64,000 nucleotides of DNA from Cryobacterium inferilacus (lineage in GTDB: Bacteria > Actinomycetota > Actinomycetes > Actinomycetales > Microbacteriaceae). Location of the stretch: NCBI RefSeq assembly GCF_019599185.1, contig NZ_JAIEUL010000001.1, positions 310,001-374,000 of the forward strand, written 5' to 3'. Shown one piece after another: positions 24,726 to 32,751 of this stretch. How positions within the stretch are numbered: position 1 is the first letter of the stretch; each line of letters starts with the position of its first letter. A program made the translations under genes and the position numbers. Below the pieces are notes generated by a model. The model did not search any database. It had not been told where the DNA came from and saw nothing but the letters and a program-made list of their open reading frames with translations.

Positions 24726-25364
24726 TTAGACGTCCTGCTCGGTCGGAGTCGGCGTCGCTGCCGGTTCTGGTGGAGTCTCGGGGGCCGGGGCCGCGTCAGC
24801 GGTGTCCGGCTCGTCCGGCAGCTCTTCGAGCAGTCCGGGAGGAGGGGTGATGGTGATGACGCCGGCCGCGATGTCGACCGAGGGCACGATCGCCTTGACG
24901 AAGGGAATCATCACCTCGCCGGTGGCGGTCTTCACGATCAGAAGGTCTTGGGCGGGCAGGTGCTCGAGGCGCGTCAGCGTGCCGATCTGCACTCCGTCGC
25001 GCACGACGGCGAGACCCACCAGCTGGTGGTCGTACCAGGCGTCTTCTTCATCCGTCTGCTCGGCGGAGTCCTGGTCGATCCACAGAATGGCCTTGGCCAG
25101 GGCTTCAGCGGCCTCGCGGTCGGGAACGTCCTTGAAGAACCCGACGGGGTGCTGGTTGTACCAACGCAGCTCGACGAGTTCGATGGTCTTGCCGTGCCAG
25201 GGTGAGCTGGTCGGTACCTGAAGGGTGAACACGGCGCCCGGGACGAATCGACGTCCCGGGTCGTCCGTGAACAGCTCCAGCTTGATGGCGCCTTTGAGGC
25301 CATGGGCCTTCGTGAGGCGCCCCACCCGCAGTTGGGTGGCCGGGGTCGTGCTGTCGGAACTCAT
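24726..25364 (-). CDS. rimM: 16S rRNA processing protein RimM
   Basis: RimM binds S19 and assists maturation of the 30S head. The 212-residue protein has the N-terminal barrel (LRVGRLTKAHGLKGAIKLELFTDDP) and the PRC-like C-terminal domain with LPAQDLLIVKTATGEVMIPFVKAIVPSVD. The last 35 residues are an acidic, Pro/Ala-rich tail (EELPDEPDTADAAPAPE...), longer than the core family. Confidence 0.93.
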   Translation of the reverse strand: MSSDSTTPATQLRVGRLTKAHGLKGAIKLELFTDDPGRRFVPGAVFTLQVPTSSPWHGKTIELVELRWYNQHPVGFFKDVPDREAAEALAKAILWIDQDSAEQTDEEDAWYDHQLVGLAVVRDGVQIGTLTRLEHLPAQDLLIVKTATGEVMIPFVKAIVPSVDIAAGVITITPPPGLLEELPDEPDTADAAPAPETPPEPAATPTPTEQDV

Positions 25365-25385
25365 AAGGGGCTAGTCACTACCCGC

Positions 25386-25622
25386 TCAGTTGTCCGTGTC
25401 GACAACGTCGACCCGCACGCGCTTGCCGTCGGCCAGTGCGGCCACGAGAGTGCGCAGCGCCTTGGCGGTGCGACCGGCGCGGCCGATCACCCGGCCGAGG
25501 TCCTCGGGGTTCACACGAACCTCGAGCACCTCACCACGGGGTGAGTTCTGGGCTACAACGTGCACATCGTCCGGGTGATCAACGATTCCCTTGACGAGGT
25601 GCTCAAGCGCGGGAGCGAGCAA
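25386..25622 (-). CDS. khpA: KH-domain RNA-binding protein (KhpA)
   Basis: This is a 78-residue single KH domain protein with the nucleic-acid-binding GXXG loop in VIGRAGRTAKALR. KhpA acts with KhpB in RNA metabolism and cell-length control in Gram-positive bacteria. The start is TTG at 25622, directly after the rpsP stop, with AAGGCG upstream in the rpsP tail. It sits in the canonical rpsP-khpA-rimM-trmD order. Confidence 0.9.
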   Translation of the reverse strand: MLAPALEHLVKGIVDHPDDVHVVAQNSPRGEVLEVRVNPEDLGRVIGRAGRTAKALRTLVAALADGKRVRVDVVDTDN

Positions 25623-25624
25623 AA

Positions 25625-26041
25625 TTACGCCTTGTCCTCTTCGGTTGCCTCGGCGGCAACGTCGTCGGCGGGGGCCTTCTCCGCGGGCTTGTCAGCCTTG
25701 GGCTTCAGGACCGGCTTCTTCTTCTCGTCGGCGACGAAGGCAGCCTTGGGCTCCTTGATCTTGACGGTGGAGACGGCGTTCTTGTCGCCCTTGAAGATGC
25801 CCCAGTCGCCGGTCAGCTTGAGGAGTGCCGCAACCTGCTCGGTCGGCTGTGCGCCGACGGAGAGCCAGTACTGGGCACGCTCGGACTTGACCTCGATGAC
25901 GGAGGGCTCCTGCGTGGGGTGGTAGATGCCGATCTCTTCGATGACACGACCATCGCGCTTGGTGCGCGAGTCGGCGACAACGATGCGGTAGTACGGCGCA
26001 CGAATCTTGCCCATGCGCTTCAGACGGATTTTGACAGCCAC
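25625..26041 (-). CDS. rpsP: 30S ribosomal protein S16
   Basis: S16 is an early assembly protein of the small subunit. The GTG at 26041 follows AGGAGAATT and starts [18 protein letters not shown]. The S16 core ends about residue 95, after which a Lys/Pro/Ala/Glu tail of about 45 residues ([21 protein letters not shown]...) extends the 138-residue protein. It is the first gene of the rpsP-khpA-rimM operon. No clear promoter is seen in the 305-bp gap 26042-26346 on this strand. Confidence 0.96.
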   Translation of the reverse strand: MAVKIRLKRMGKIRAPYYRIVVADSRTKRDGRVIEEIGIYHPTQEPSVIEVKSERAQYWLSVGAQPTEQVAALLKLTGDWGIFKGDKNAVSTVKIKEPKAAFVADEKKKPVLKPKADKPAEKAPADDVAAEATEEDKA

Positions 26042-26169
26042 AATTCTCCTGTGATTTAGATGTTTGGCGAACTGACAGCCGTGAGCGTGGGGGCACACTC
26101 GGCACAAGCTCAATAAGGTTCGTGTTACGCCGGATTAGAGGGTCGGGCGCAACGGAACTCGACTAATCA

Positions 26170-26200
26170 TTGTGTCAGACATCGACCACTTTGTGATAAT
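26170..26200 (+). promoter_or_regulatory. possible promoter for the GCS2 ligase gene
   Basis: The 305-bp gap 26042-26346 between rpsP and the ligase gene carries no credible ORF. On the plus strand TTGTGT (26170-26175) and GATAAT (26195-26200) are separated by 19 bp, a weak promoter match that would give a leader of about 140 nt. Confidence 0.35.
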
Positions 26201-26346
26201 CGAAGCCCGAGATGGGCAGAAAACATCCCCGGCCGGTCATCCGGGGTCATCGGCCGTCGCGCGGCAGTCGAGATTCGGGTGGTTTAGCTGTCAGGATTGG
26301 GCCAGTTGACCCCGATCGGGGGCAGAGAAGGGTGAAGGGCACACCA

Positions 26347-27504
26347 GTGGCAACCGAAACCGTGGCAATCGAGTTCGCTCGCTCCGAGCGTTCGACGATC
26401 GGCGTGGAGTGGGAACTCGCCCTGGTCGACCGCGAAACCGGCGACCTCGTGTCGATCGCCGACGAGGTTCTTGACGCCCTGCGCGGCCCGGACGGTTCGC
26501 CGCACCCGCACATCACCGGGGAACTCCTGCTCAACACGGTCGAACTCGTCTCCGGTGTGCACCACACCGTCGCCGGCGCCGTGGCCGACGTCGCCGGTCA
26601 GGTCGCCGAGGTACGTGCCATCACCGAGCCGCGCGGCGTCGAGCCGATCTGCAGCGGCTCGCATCCGTTCGGTCAGTGGTTCGACCAGACGGTGACCGAC
26701 AAGGAGCGCTACCACAAGCTCATCGACCGCACCCAGTGGTGGGGCCGCAACATGATGATCTGGGGCATCCACGTGCACGTGGGCATCGAGGACCGCGACA
26801 AGGTCATCCCGATCCTCAACGGCCTGCTCAGTTTCGTGCCGCACCTGCAGGCCCTGAGCGCGTCGAGCCCCTTCTGGGCCGGCGTCAACACCGGGTACGC
26901 CTCCAACCGGGCGCAGATGTTCCAGCAGCTGCCGACCGCGGGCCTGCCGTGGCGCCTGGACGACTGGGCGGGCTGGGAGGCCTACGTTAACGACCTCACC
27001 GTGACCGGAATCATCGAGGACGCCACCGAGGTGCGCTGGGACATCCGCCCGTCGCCGCGCTGGGGCACCATCGAGGTGCGCGCCTGCGACGGCGTGTCGA
27101 CCGTGGAAGAACTCGGGGCGATCGCCGCGCTCATCCAGTGCCTGGTCGAGTGGATGTCGACCGAGATCGATGAGGGCCGCCAGGTGCCCACGATGCAGCC
27201 GTGGTTCGTGCGCGAGAACAAGTGGCGCGCGGCCCGCTACGGGTTGTCGGCCGAGATCATCGTGAACTCCACCGGCACCGAGCGGATGGTGACCGACGAG
27301 GTGCGACGCCTGGTGGAGCTGCTCTCCCCCACGGCCGAGCGCCTGGGCTGCCTGGCCGAGCTGCACCAGCTCAACCTGATCCTCGATCAGGGTGCCAGTT
27401 ACCAGCGTCAGCTGGCCGTGGCCGCCCTGCACGACGGTGCGCTCCCGCCGGTCGTCGCTTCCCTGGCTCGCGAGCTTCGTGAGGGCCTCATCCCGCCTGC
27501 CTAG
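26347..27504 (+). CDS. GCS2-type carboxylate-amine ligase (YbdK/EgtA-like)
   Basis: The protein is 385 residues from the GTG at 26347; an in-frame GTG at 26332 is possible. It has the glutamate-cysteine ligase family 2 pattern STIGVEWELALVD, ITGELLLNTVELVSGVHHT, the MIWGIHVHVGI metal and nucleotide region, RPSPRWGTIEVRACDGVST and ENKWRAARYGL. Members ligate glutamate to an amine or thiol; YbdK-type enzymes have only weak gamma-glutamylcysteine activity, so the product is not certain. It stands alone with a probable long leader. Confidence 0.85.
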   Translation: MATETVAIEFARSERSTIGVEWELALVDRETGDLVSIADEVLDALRGPDGSPHPHITGELLLNTVELVSGVHHTVAGAVADVAGQVAEVRAITEPRGVEPICSGSHPFGQWFDQTVTDKERYHKLIDRTQWWGRNMMIWGIHVHVGIEDRDKVIPILNGLLSFVPHLQALSASSPFWAGVNTGYASNRAQMFQQLPTAGLPWRLDDWAGWEAYVNDLTVTGIIEDATEVRWDIRPSPRWGTIEVRACDGVSTVEELGAIAALIQCLVEWMSTEIDEGRQVPTMQPWFVRENKWRAARYGLSAEIIVNSTGTERMVTDEVRRLVELLSPTAERLGCLAELHQLNLILDQGASYQRQLAVAALHDGALPPVVASLARELREGLIPPA

Positions 27505-27611
27505 CTGCACCTTCGCGAACTGCGATTCTGCCGCCGAATTCCCGCGTGTTCGCCCGGTGCACGGATGTGCGCGGCCCGGTGCGTTGCGAGCGGGCGTCAA
27601 TGTCGGTGGTA

Positions 27612-27628
27612 GCTGAGATGATCTCAGC
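27612..27628 (+). promoter_or_regulatory. perfect inverted repeat abutting the HNH-gene start
   Basis: GCTGAGA-TGA-TCTCAGC has 7-bp arms with a 3-nt loop and ends exactly at the base before the ATG at 27629. No SD lies in this stretch. It may be a translational hairpin or an operator. Confidence 0.5.
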
Positions 27629-29215
27629 ATGAGTAGCCCAGACCAGGCACCACCGCCAGTTCCGGATGATGACGACTACTCTCCGGAACCCGCCCCACCC
27701 GGATCCACCCCCGCCCCTGACCATCCGGCCGAGCCCGATCGGGCCGGTCCCGACTGGGTGCGCACGGAGTTGGTGCGGCGCACCGAGTTGATCGCGGCCG
27801 AGCATCGTGCCATCGCCCAAGCGCAGGCCCGGCAGGCCGAGCGGCTGGTCGAGCTGCAGCTCTGGAGTGAGGAGCCGCAGGTGGCGTCCCGTCTGCAGGG
27901 CAGCCTGGAAGCCAGTCACCTGGCCGACCGGAACGCAGCGACGCTCAGCGCGTGTCAGGCGCGCGCGGTCGAGTTCGGCCGGTGGGAGGACCGGGAGGTC
28001 GCCCGGCGCACGATCGTGAGCGAGACGGCGTGCCTGCTGCGGTTATCCGAACGCACCGTGGAACGTCTGCTGGACGAGTCGCTCTGGCTCTACTCGACGA
28101 CGGCCACGTTCGAAGCGCTCTCGGCCGGGGAGATCAGTTACCCGCACGCCAAGGCCCTGATCGATCAGATGCGCACCCTGCCCGAGGAGCACCAGGCCGC
28201 GTTCGAGGAAGCTCTGCTGCCGCACGCGAAAACCCTGCCGGTGGGCCGGTTCACCAACCGGGCCCACCGGCTGCGGGAGAGACAGCACCCGGAGTCGATC
28301 GTGACCCGCACGACGAATGCTCTCGCCGACCGGCACACCCGGTGGGAACCGGCCGCCGATGGGATGGGCTGGTTGCACTGGTACGGCACCGTGCACGACA
28401 CCAAATCCGCGTTCGATCGCATCGACAGCACTGCTAAGACCCTGCAGCAGCGCGGCGACACCGGCGCGGGAATGGGCGAGGGGACGGGGTCGGCGGCTGA
28501 GCGGGCCGAAGCCGAGCAGCAGCGCAAGCGCGGCCTCGCTCAGCTCCGGGCGGACATCACCCGGGCCCTGCTGCTGGACGGTGTCACCCCCGACGGCCTC
28601 GGTGCCGGCATCCGCGGCACGGTGATGATCACCGTGCCGGTACTCACGCTGCTCGGCCAGAGCGATGAACCGGCCACCCTTGAGGGGTACGGGCCGATCT
28701 CGCCCGAGACCGCCCGGGAGATCGCCGCGCAAGCGCCGAGCTTCACCCGGCTGCTCACCCACCCGGAGACCGGCGTCGTGCTCTCGCTGGGTAAGACCCA
28801 GTACAAGAACACCAAGGCCATGAAGAAATGGTTGCGGATGCGCGATGAAACCTGCCGGTTCCCCGGTTGCAACCGGCCCGCGGTGAAATCCGATGTCGAT
28901 CACACCGACGACTGGGCCAACGGCGGAACAACCGACTGCGACAACCTCGCACACCTCTGCGAAGCCCACCACCGGCTCAAACACCTCTCCCAGTGGCAGG
29001 TCGTTCAGGAACCCGGTGGGGTGCTGCTGTGGACCTCGCCGGGCAAGCGCAGCTACCGCACCGACCCGGCCAACCCGGTCGCACCACCCCGACCCAGACC
29101 ACCGGTGGTGACGCCCAAGAAACGCAGGCGACCCGCCGCGGTGAGCTACCTGATGCCCGAACACCAGCCGACACGCCGCCCGTCACCGCCGGTACCCGAG
29201 AACCCGCCGTTCTAA
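27629..29215 (+). CDS. DUF222/HNH endonuclease-domain protein (13E12-type)
   Basis: The 528-residue protein has a Pro-rich N-terminus, then a DUF222-like alpha-helical domain (about residues 60-330: VARRTIVSETACLLRLSERTVERLLDE and SYPHAKALIDQMRTLP). The C-terminal HNH motif is CRFPGCNRPAVKSDVDHTDDW...NGGTTDCDNLAHLCEAHHRLKH, which holds metal-binding Cys and His residues. Such 13E12-type genes occur in many copies in actinobacteria and their role is unsettled. The coding frame is open and motifs intact, so it is not a remnant. The tail is Pro/Arg-rich. Confidence 0.88.
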   Translation: MSSPDQAPPPVPDDDDYSPEPAPPGSTPAPDHPAEPDRAGPDWVRTELVRRTELIAAEHRAIAQAQARQAERLVELQLWSEEPQVASRLQGSLEASHLADRNAATLSACQARAVEFGRWEDREVARRTIVSETACLLRLSERTVERLLDESLWLYSTTATFEALSAGEISYPHAKALIDQMRTLPEEHQAAFEEALLPHAKTLPVGRFTNRAHRLRERQHPESIVTRTTNALADRHTRWEPAADGMGWLHWYGTVHDTKSAFDRIDSTAKTLQQRGDTGAGMGEGTGSAAERAEAEQQRKRGLAQLRADITRALLLDGVTPDGLGAGIRGTVMITVPVLTLLGQSDEPATLEGYGPISPETAREIAAQAPSFTRLLTHPETGVVLSLGKTQYKNTKAMKKWLRMRDETCRFPGCNRPAVKSDVDHTDDWANGGTTDCDNLAHLCEAHHRLKHLSQWQVVQEPGGVLLWTSPGKRSYRTDPANPVAPPRPRPPVVTPKKRRRPAAVSYLMPEHQPTRRPSPPVPENPPF

Positions 29216-29228
29216 CTGTAGGCCGCAG

Positions 29229-30035
29229 TCAGGACGCGAGTGCGCGCGGGGTGTTCTTGCTGTCGCGCCAGGCGATCCAGTCCTCGACGGGCGCCAGGTC
29301 GTATGCGGGACCGGAGATACCCAGGGTGAACAGGGTGGTGCCCAGCTCGTAGAGTTCGTCGGCCTCGTCAGTGGTCTTGCCGCGCAACTCGGTGGAGATC
29401 TCGATCTCCGCGATGTCCCGGCCCACGGTCTCGCACCAGCTGCCCAGCACCCCGAGCTTGTGCGTGAGCACGTCCGGGGTGGAGAAGGAGTGCCAGATGT
29501 CGGCGTGCTGCGCCACGATCCGCAGGGTCTTCTTCTCGCCTGCGCCGCCGATGAGCACGGGGATGTCCCGGACGGGTGCGGGGTTCAGTTTCGCCCAGCG
29601 AGCCTCGATGCGGGGCAGGTCGGCCGCGAGGGCATCCAGCCGGGTGCCGGCGGTACCGAAGTCGTAGCCGTATTCGTCATAGTCGCGCTCGAACCAGCCC
29701 GAGCCGGTGCCGAAGATGAACCGCCCACCACTGATGTGGTCGATCGTGCGGGCCATATCCGCCTGCAGATCGGCGTTGCGGTAGCTGTTGCAGTTCACCA
29801 GGGCGCCCATCTCGATCATGCTGGTCTGCTCCGCCCACGCGGCGAGGAGCGTCCAGGACTCGAAGTGCAGTCCTTCCGGGTCGCCGGAGAGCGGGAAGAA
29901 GTGGTCCCAGTTGAAGGCGATGTCCACACCCAGGGCCTCAACGGCCGCGACGGTGTTGCGGATGGAGGTGTACTCGGCGTGCTGAGGGGCGATCTGCACA
30001 CCGAGGCGCACGGAGCGGGGCTGGGGAGAAGTCAT
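29229..30035 (-). CDS. LLM class F420-dependent oxidoreductase
   Basis: This is a 268-residue luciferase-like TIM-barrel enzyme. It shows LGVQIAPQHAEYTSIRNTV at the N-terminus and GRFIFGTGSGWFERDYDEYGYDFGTAGTRL, typical of the F420-dependent subgroup, where the barrel holds the deazaflavin. The substrate is unknown. It is convergent with the DUF222 gene (13 bp gap) and 51 bp from the ffh stop. Confidence 0.85.
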   Translation of the reverse strand: MTSPQPRSVRLGVQIAPQHAEYTSIRNTVAAVEALGVDIAFNWDHFFPLSGDPEGLHFESWTLLAAWAEQTSMIEMGALVNCNSYRNADLQADMARTIDHISGGRFIFGTGSGWFERDYDEYGYDFGTAGTRLDALAADLPRIEARWAKLNPAPVRDIPVLIGGAGEKKTLRIVAQHADIWHSFSTPDVLTHKLGVLGSWCETVGRDIAEIEISTELRGKTTDEADELYELGTTLFTLGISGPAYDLAPVEDWIAWRDSKNTPRALAS

Positions 30036-30086
30036 TGCAGAATCCTAAACCCGGCCGCCCCGCTCACGTGCACAGGAGCCGAGAGA

Positions 30087-31655
30087 CTACCGGCCCAGCA
30101 TCTTCTGCAGGGCAGCCATCTCCTCCTCGGAGGGTCCTGCCGCTGCGCCCTTGCCGCCGCCGAGGCCGAAGCCCGAACCGCCGCCGGCTGCGGCACCGCC
30201 GGCCTTCTCGCCGGAGGCGAGCGCCGCGTTCTCCGCTGCCCGCTTGGCCGGATTGCCCGACTTCGAGCCCTTCTTCTTCTGCTGCACCTGGGGGCGCTTG
30301 CCGCCCATGCCGCCGGGCATCGGGCCCATGCCGGGGATGTTGGGCATGCCGCCCTTGGCCACGGTCTTCATCATCTTCGCGGCCTGTTCGAAGCGCTGCA
30401 CGAGCTGGTTCACCTCGGTCACGGTCGAACCGGAGCCGCGGGCGATGCGCAGGCGACGTGACCCGTTGAGCAACTTGGGGGTGACCCGCTCCGCCTTGGT
30501 CATCGACTGGATGATTGCTTCGGTGCGCACGATCTCGCGCTCGTCGAAGTTCTCCAGCTGCTGCTTCATGGCGCCGGCGCCGGGCAGCATGCCCATCATC
30601 TTCTTAATCGAGCCCATGTTGCGCAGCTGCTGCATCTGGCCGAGGAAGTCGTCGAGCGTGAAGGTGTCGGTGGAGAACTTCTCCGCGATCTTTCGGGCTT
30701 CGTCTTCGTCGAACGCACCCTGCGCCTGCTCGATCAGCGTGAGGATGTCACCGAGGTCGAGGATGCGGCTGGCCATACGGTCGGGGTGGAACGGCTCGAA
30801 GTCGTCCAGGCCCTCTCCCGTGGAGGCGAACATGATCGGCCGGCCGGTGATGGACGCCACCGACAGGGCCGCACCACCGCGGGCGTCACCGTCGAGCTTG
30901 GACAGCACGACACCGGTGAAGTCGACGCCGTCCTGGAACGCGCGGGCCGTCGCCACGGCGTCCTGTCCGATCATGGCGTCGATGACGAAGAGCACCTCAT
31001 CGGGATCGATGGCCTTACGGATGTCCGCGGCCTGCTTCATCATGTCTGCATCGACACCGAGGCGGCCGGCCGTGTCGACGATGACCACGTCGTGCAGCTT
31101 CTGCTGGGCGTACTTGACCCCGTCACGGGCCACCTTGACGGGGTTGCCGATACCGTTGCCGGGCTCTGGCGCGTATACCGGCACGCCCGCCTGGGAGCCG
31201 ACGACCTCGAGCTGGGTGACGGCGTTGGGCCGCTGCAGGTCGGCGGCGACGAGGATGGGCGTGTGGCCATCCTTCGCGAGCCACTTGGCCAGCTTGCCGG
31301 CCAGGGTGGTCTTACCGGCGCCCTGCAGGCCGGCCAGCATGATGATGGTCGGCGGCTTCTTGGCGAATTCGAGGCGGCGCTGCTGGCCACCGAGGATCTG
31401 GATGAGCTCCTCGTTGACAATCTGCACGACCTGCTGGGCCGGGTTCAGCGCCTTGCTGACCTCATCGCCCAGGGCGCGTTCGCGCACCTTGCCGGTGAAG
31501 TCCTTGACCACTTCGAGCGCAACGTCGGCGTCGAGGAGGGCGCGGCGGATCTCGCGGACGGTACCGTCGACATCCGCGGCGCTGAGCTTGCCCTTGGTGC
31601 GGAGATTTTTAAACGTCTCGGCGAGGCGATCTGAGAGGTTTCCAAAAGTGGCCAT
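30087..31655 (-). CDS. ffh: signal recognition particle protein Ffh
   Basis: Ffh binds signal sequences and 4.5S RNA and targets ribosomes to FtsY. The 522-residue protein has the N domain, the GTPase motifs GLQGAGKTTLAGKLA, VIVDTAGRLGVD and LSKLDGDARGGAAL, and a methionine-rich M domain (MQQLRNMGSIKKMMGMLPG, PNIPGMGPMPGGMGGKRP). The last 40 residues are Gly/Ala-rich. The ATG is 9 nt from a TAAACT -10 box, so its leader is very short. Confidence 0.96.
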   Translation of the reverse strand: MATFGNLSDRLAETFKNLRTKGKLSAADVDGTVREIRRALLDADVALEVVKDFTGKVRERALGDEVSKALNPAQQVVQIVNEELIQILGGQQRRLEFAKKPPTIIMLAGLQGAGKTTLAGKLAKWLAKDGHTPILVAADLQRPNAVTQLEVVGSQAGVPVYAPEPGNGIGNPVKVARDGVKYAQQKLHDVVIVDTAGRLGVDADMMKQAADIRKAIDPDEVLFVIDAMIGQDAVATARAFQDGVDFTGVVLSKLDGDARGGAALSVASITGRPIMFASTGEGLDDFEPFHPDRMASRILDLGDILTLIEQAQGAFDEDEARKIAEKFSTDTFTLDDFLGQMQQLRNMGSIKKMMGMLPGAGAMKQQLENFDEREIVRTEAIIQSMTKAERVTPKLLNGSRRLRIARGSGSTVTEVNQLVQRFEQAAKMMKTVAKGGMPNIPGMGPMPGGMGGKRPQVQQKKKGSKSGNPAKRAAENAALASGEKAGGAAAGGGSGFGLGGGKGAAAGPSEEEMAALQKMLGR

Positions 31656-31664
31656 AGTGCTCTT

Positions 31665-31670
31665 AGTTTA
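31665..31670 (-). promoter_or_regulatory. -10 box TAAACT of ffh
   Basis: TAAACT on the minus strand lies 9 nt before the ffh ATG, implying a leader of about two nucleotides or none. Only weak SD-like bases (AAGAG) intervene. Confidence 0.45.
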
Positions 31671-31712
31671 ACCGGCTCGCGCACGCGTCGGGCTCACCGA
31701 ATGGTTTTGGTC

Positions 31713-31731
31713 CCAACCGGCGTACGGTTGG
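31713..31731. promoter_or_regulatory. 19-bp inverted repeat between ffh and the ABM gene
   Basis: CCAACCG-GCGTA-CGGTTGG is a perfect inverted repeat. It includes TACGGT, a candidate -10 for the ABM gene 29 nt from its start. It could be an operator or a leader hairpin. Confidence 0.45.
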
Positions 31732-31757
31732 TGCTCCATTCGAACACGGGAGAATCC

Positions 31758-32069
31758 ATGTCAGTTGTCGTCGTCGCCGTCCTCACCCCGCTGGACGGGC
31801 ACATCCAGAATGTCGTGGATGCCTTCGCCACGGTCTCACCGAAGGTGCACGACGAGGCTGGCTGCGAGCTCTACGCCCTGCACCACGACGCCGACCAGGT
31901 GATCATGATCGAACGCTGGACCAGCGAGGCGGACCTCGCCGCGCACGCCGCGGGTGCGGCCATCACCGACCTCAACGCTCTACTCGCCGACCACGTGGCC
32001 GGTGCCAGCGACGTGAGCGTGCTCGAGAATGTTCCACTCGGCGACACGAACAAGGGAACTATTCAGTAG
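31758..32069 (+). CDS. ABM-family (antibiotic biosynthesis monooxygenase-like) protein
   Basis: This is a 103-residue ferredoxin-fold protein, ATG at 31758 after GGGAGA. It has the ABM pattern: VVVVAVLTPLDGHIQNVVDAF, VSPKVHDEAGCELYALHHDADQVIMIERWTSEADLAAH. Family members are small cofactor-free oxygenases or dimerising enzymes; no substrate can be named. It overlaps the 3' end of the convergent TetR gene by 11 bp. Confidence 0.8.
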   Translation: MSVVVVAVLTPLDGHIQNVVDAFATVSPKVHDEAGCELYALHHDADQVIMIERWTSEADLAAHAAGAAITDLNALLADHVAGASDVSVLENVPLGDTNKGTIQ

Positions 32070-32703
32070 GCCCGACCGGGCTCCCCGAGCTGCCGGCCGG
32101 CGTGATCAGGCGCCGCACCGCCTGCACGACACTGGCTCGCCGAGCGGCGATCACCGTGTTGTCGGACGCAGGCTGCGTGAAGAACGCCGATGCCGGCTCG
32201 TGGATCCAGCACGACACCACCCCGAAGACCAGCGCGCTGAGGTGCTCGGGATCCCACGTGCCGTCGACACTGCCGGCCTCCTGCAGGGCGACCACCCTCC
32301 TGACCTGCTCGGCGTGGAACTCCTCGACCAGGGGGTTGGGCGGATCGGTCGCCTCCTGCCCCTCCAACCTGGCCCAGTCGATGATGCGCAGGTGCTCCGG
32401 GTGCGCGACCGAGTGGTCGTAGAGGGCACCGGCGTACTCGGCGAGGTCGGCACGGCCGGTCGAAACGGCGTGGGCGAACTCTGCCAGGTTGAGCTCGAGC
32501 ACCGCGCTGAAGAGTTCTTCCTTCTTGCGGTAGTAGGCGTAGAGCCGTTCCTTGCTGGCGGATGCCGAGCGCGCGATCCGGTCGATGCGCGCCCCGGCCA
32601 GGCCGTGGGCGGCGAACTCGGTCCTGGCGGCCTCGAGGATGCGCTGACGCGTGGGCTCGATCGCGTGCTGCAGCGCTCCCGTGGGTGAATCCTCGTCTGT
32701 CAT
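32059..32703 (-). CDS. TetR-family repressor
   Basis: The 214-residue protein has an N-terminal helix-turn-helix (ILEAARTEFAAHGLAGARIDRIARSASASKERLYAYYRKKEELF) and a variable ligand-binding domain with several Trp and Cys residues. It is divergent from an MFS exporter gene, and an 18-bp palindrome lies between the start codons. The usual arrangement is repression of both genes, relieved by an exported compound; this is inference. Its own ATG is 6 nt after TACCAT. Confidence 0.9.
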   Translation of the reverse strand: MTDEDSPTGALQHAIEPTRQRILEAARTEFAAHGLAGARIDRIARSASASKERLYAYYRKKEELFSAVLELNLAEFAHAVSTGRADLAEYAGALYDHSVAHPEHLRIIDWARLEGQEATDPPNPLVEEFHAEQVRRVVALQEAGSVDGTWDPEHLSALVFGVVSCWIHEPASAFFTQPASDNTVIAARRASVVQAVRRLITPAGSSGSPVGPTE

Positions 32704-32751
32704 GCCCCCATGGTAGCAAAACGAACTAGTTCGTTTGGTATAGTTCTCGGC
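32704..32751. promoter_or_regulatory. divergent leaderless promoters with 18-bp palindromic operator
   Basis: The 48-bp gap holds AAACGAACTAGTTCGTTT (32719-32736), a perfect palindrome. To the right TATAGT (32739-32744) is 7 nt from the MFS ATG. To the left TACCAT (minus strand, 32710-32715) is 6 nt from the TetR ATG. No usable SD precedes either start. The palindrome therefore covers the -35 regions of both promoters, the place where a TetR protein would block them. Confidence 0.7.
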
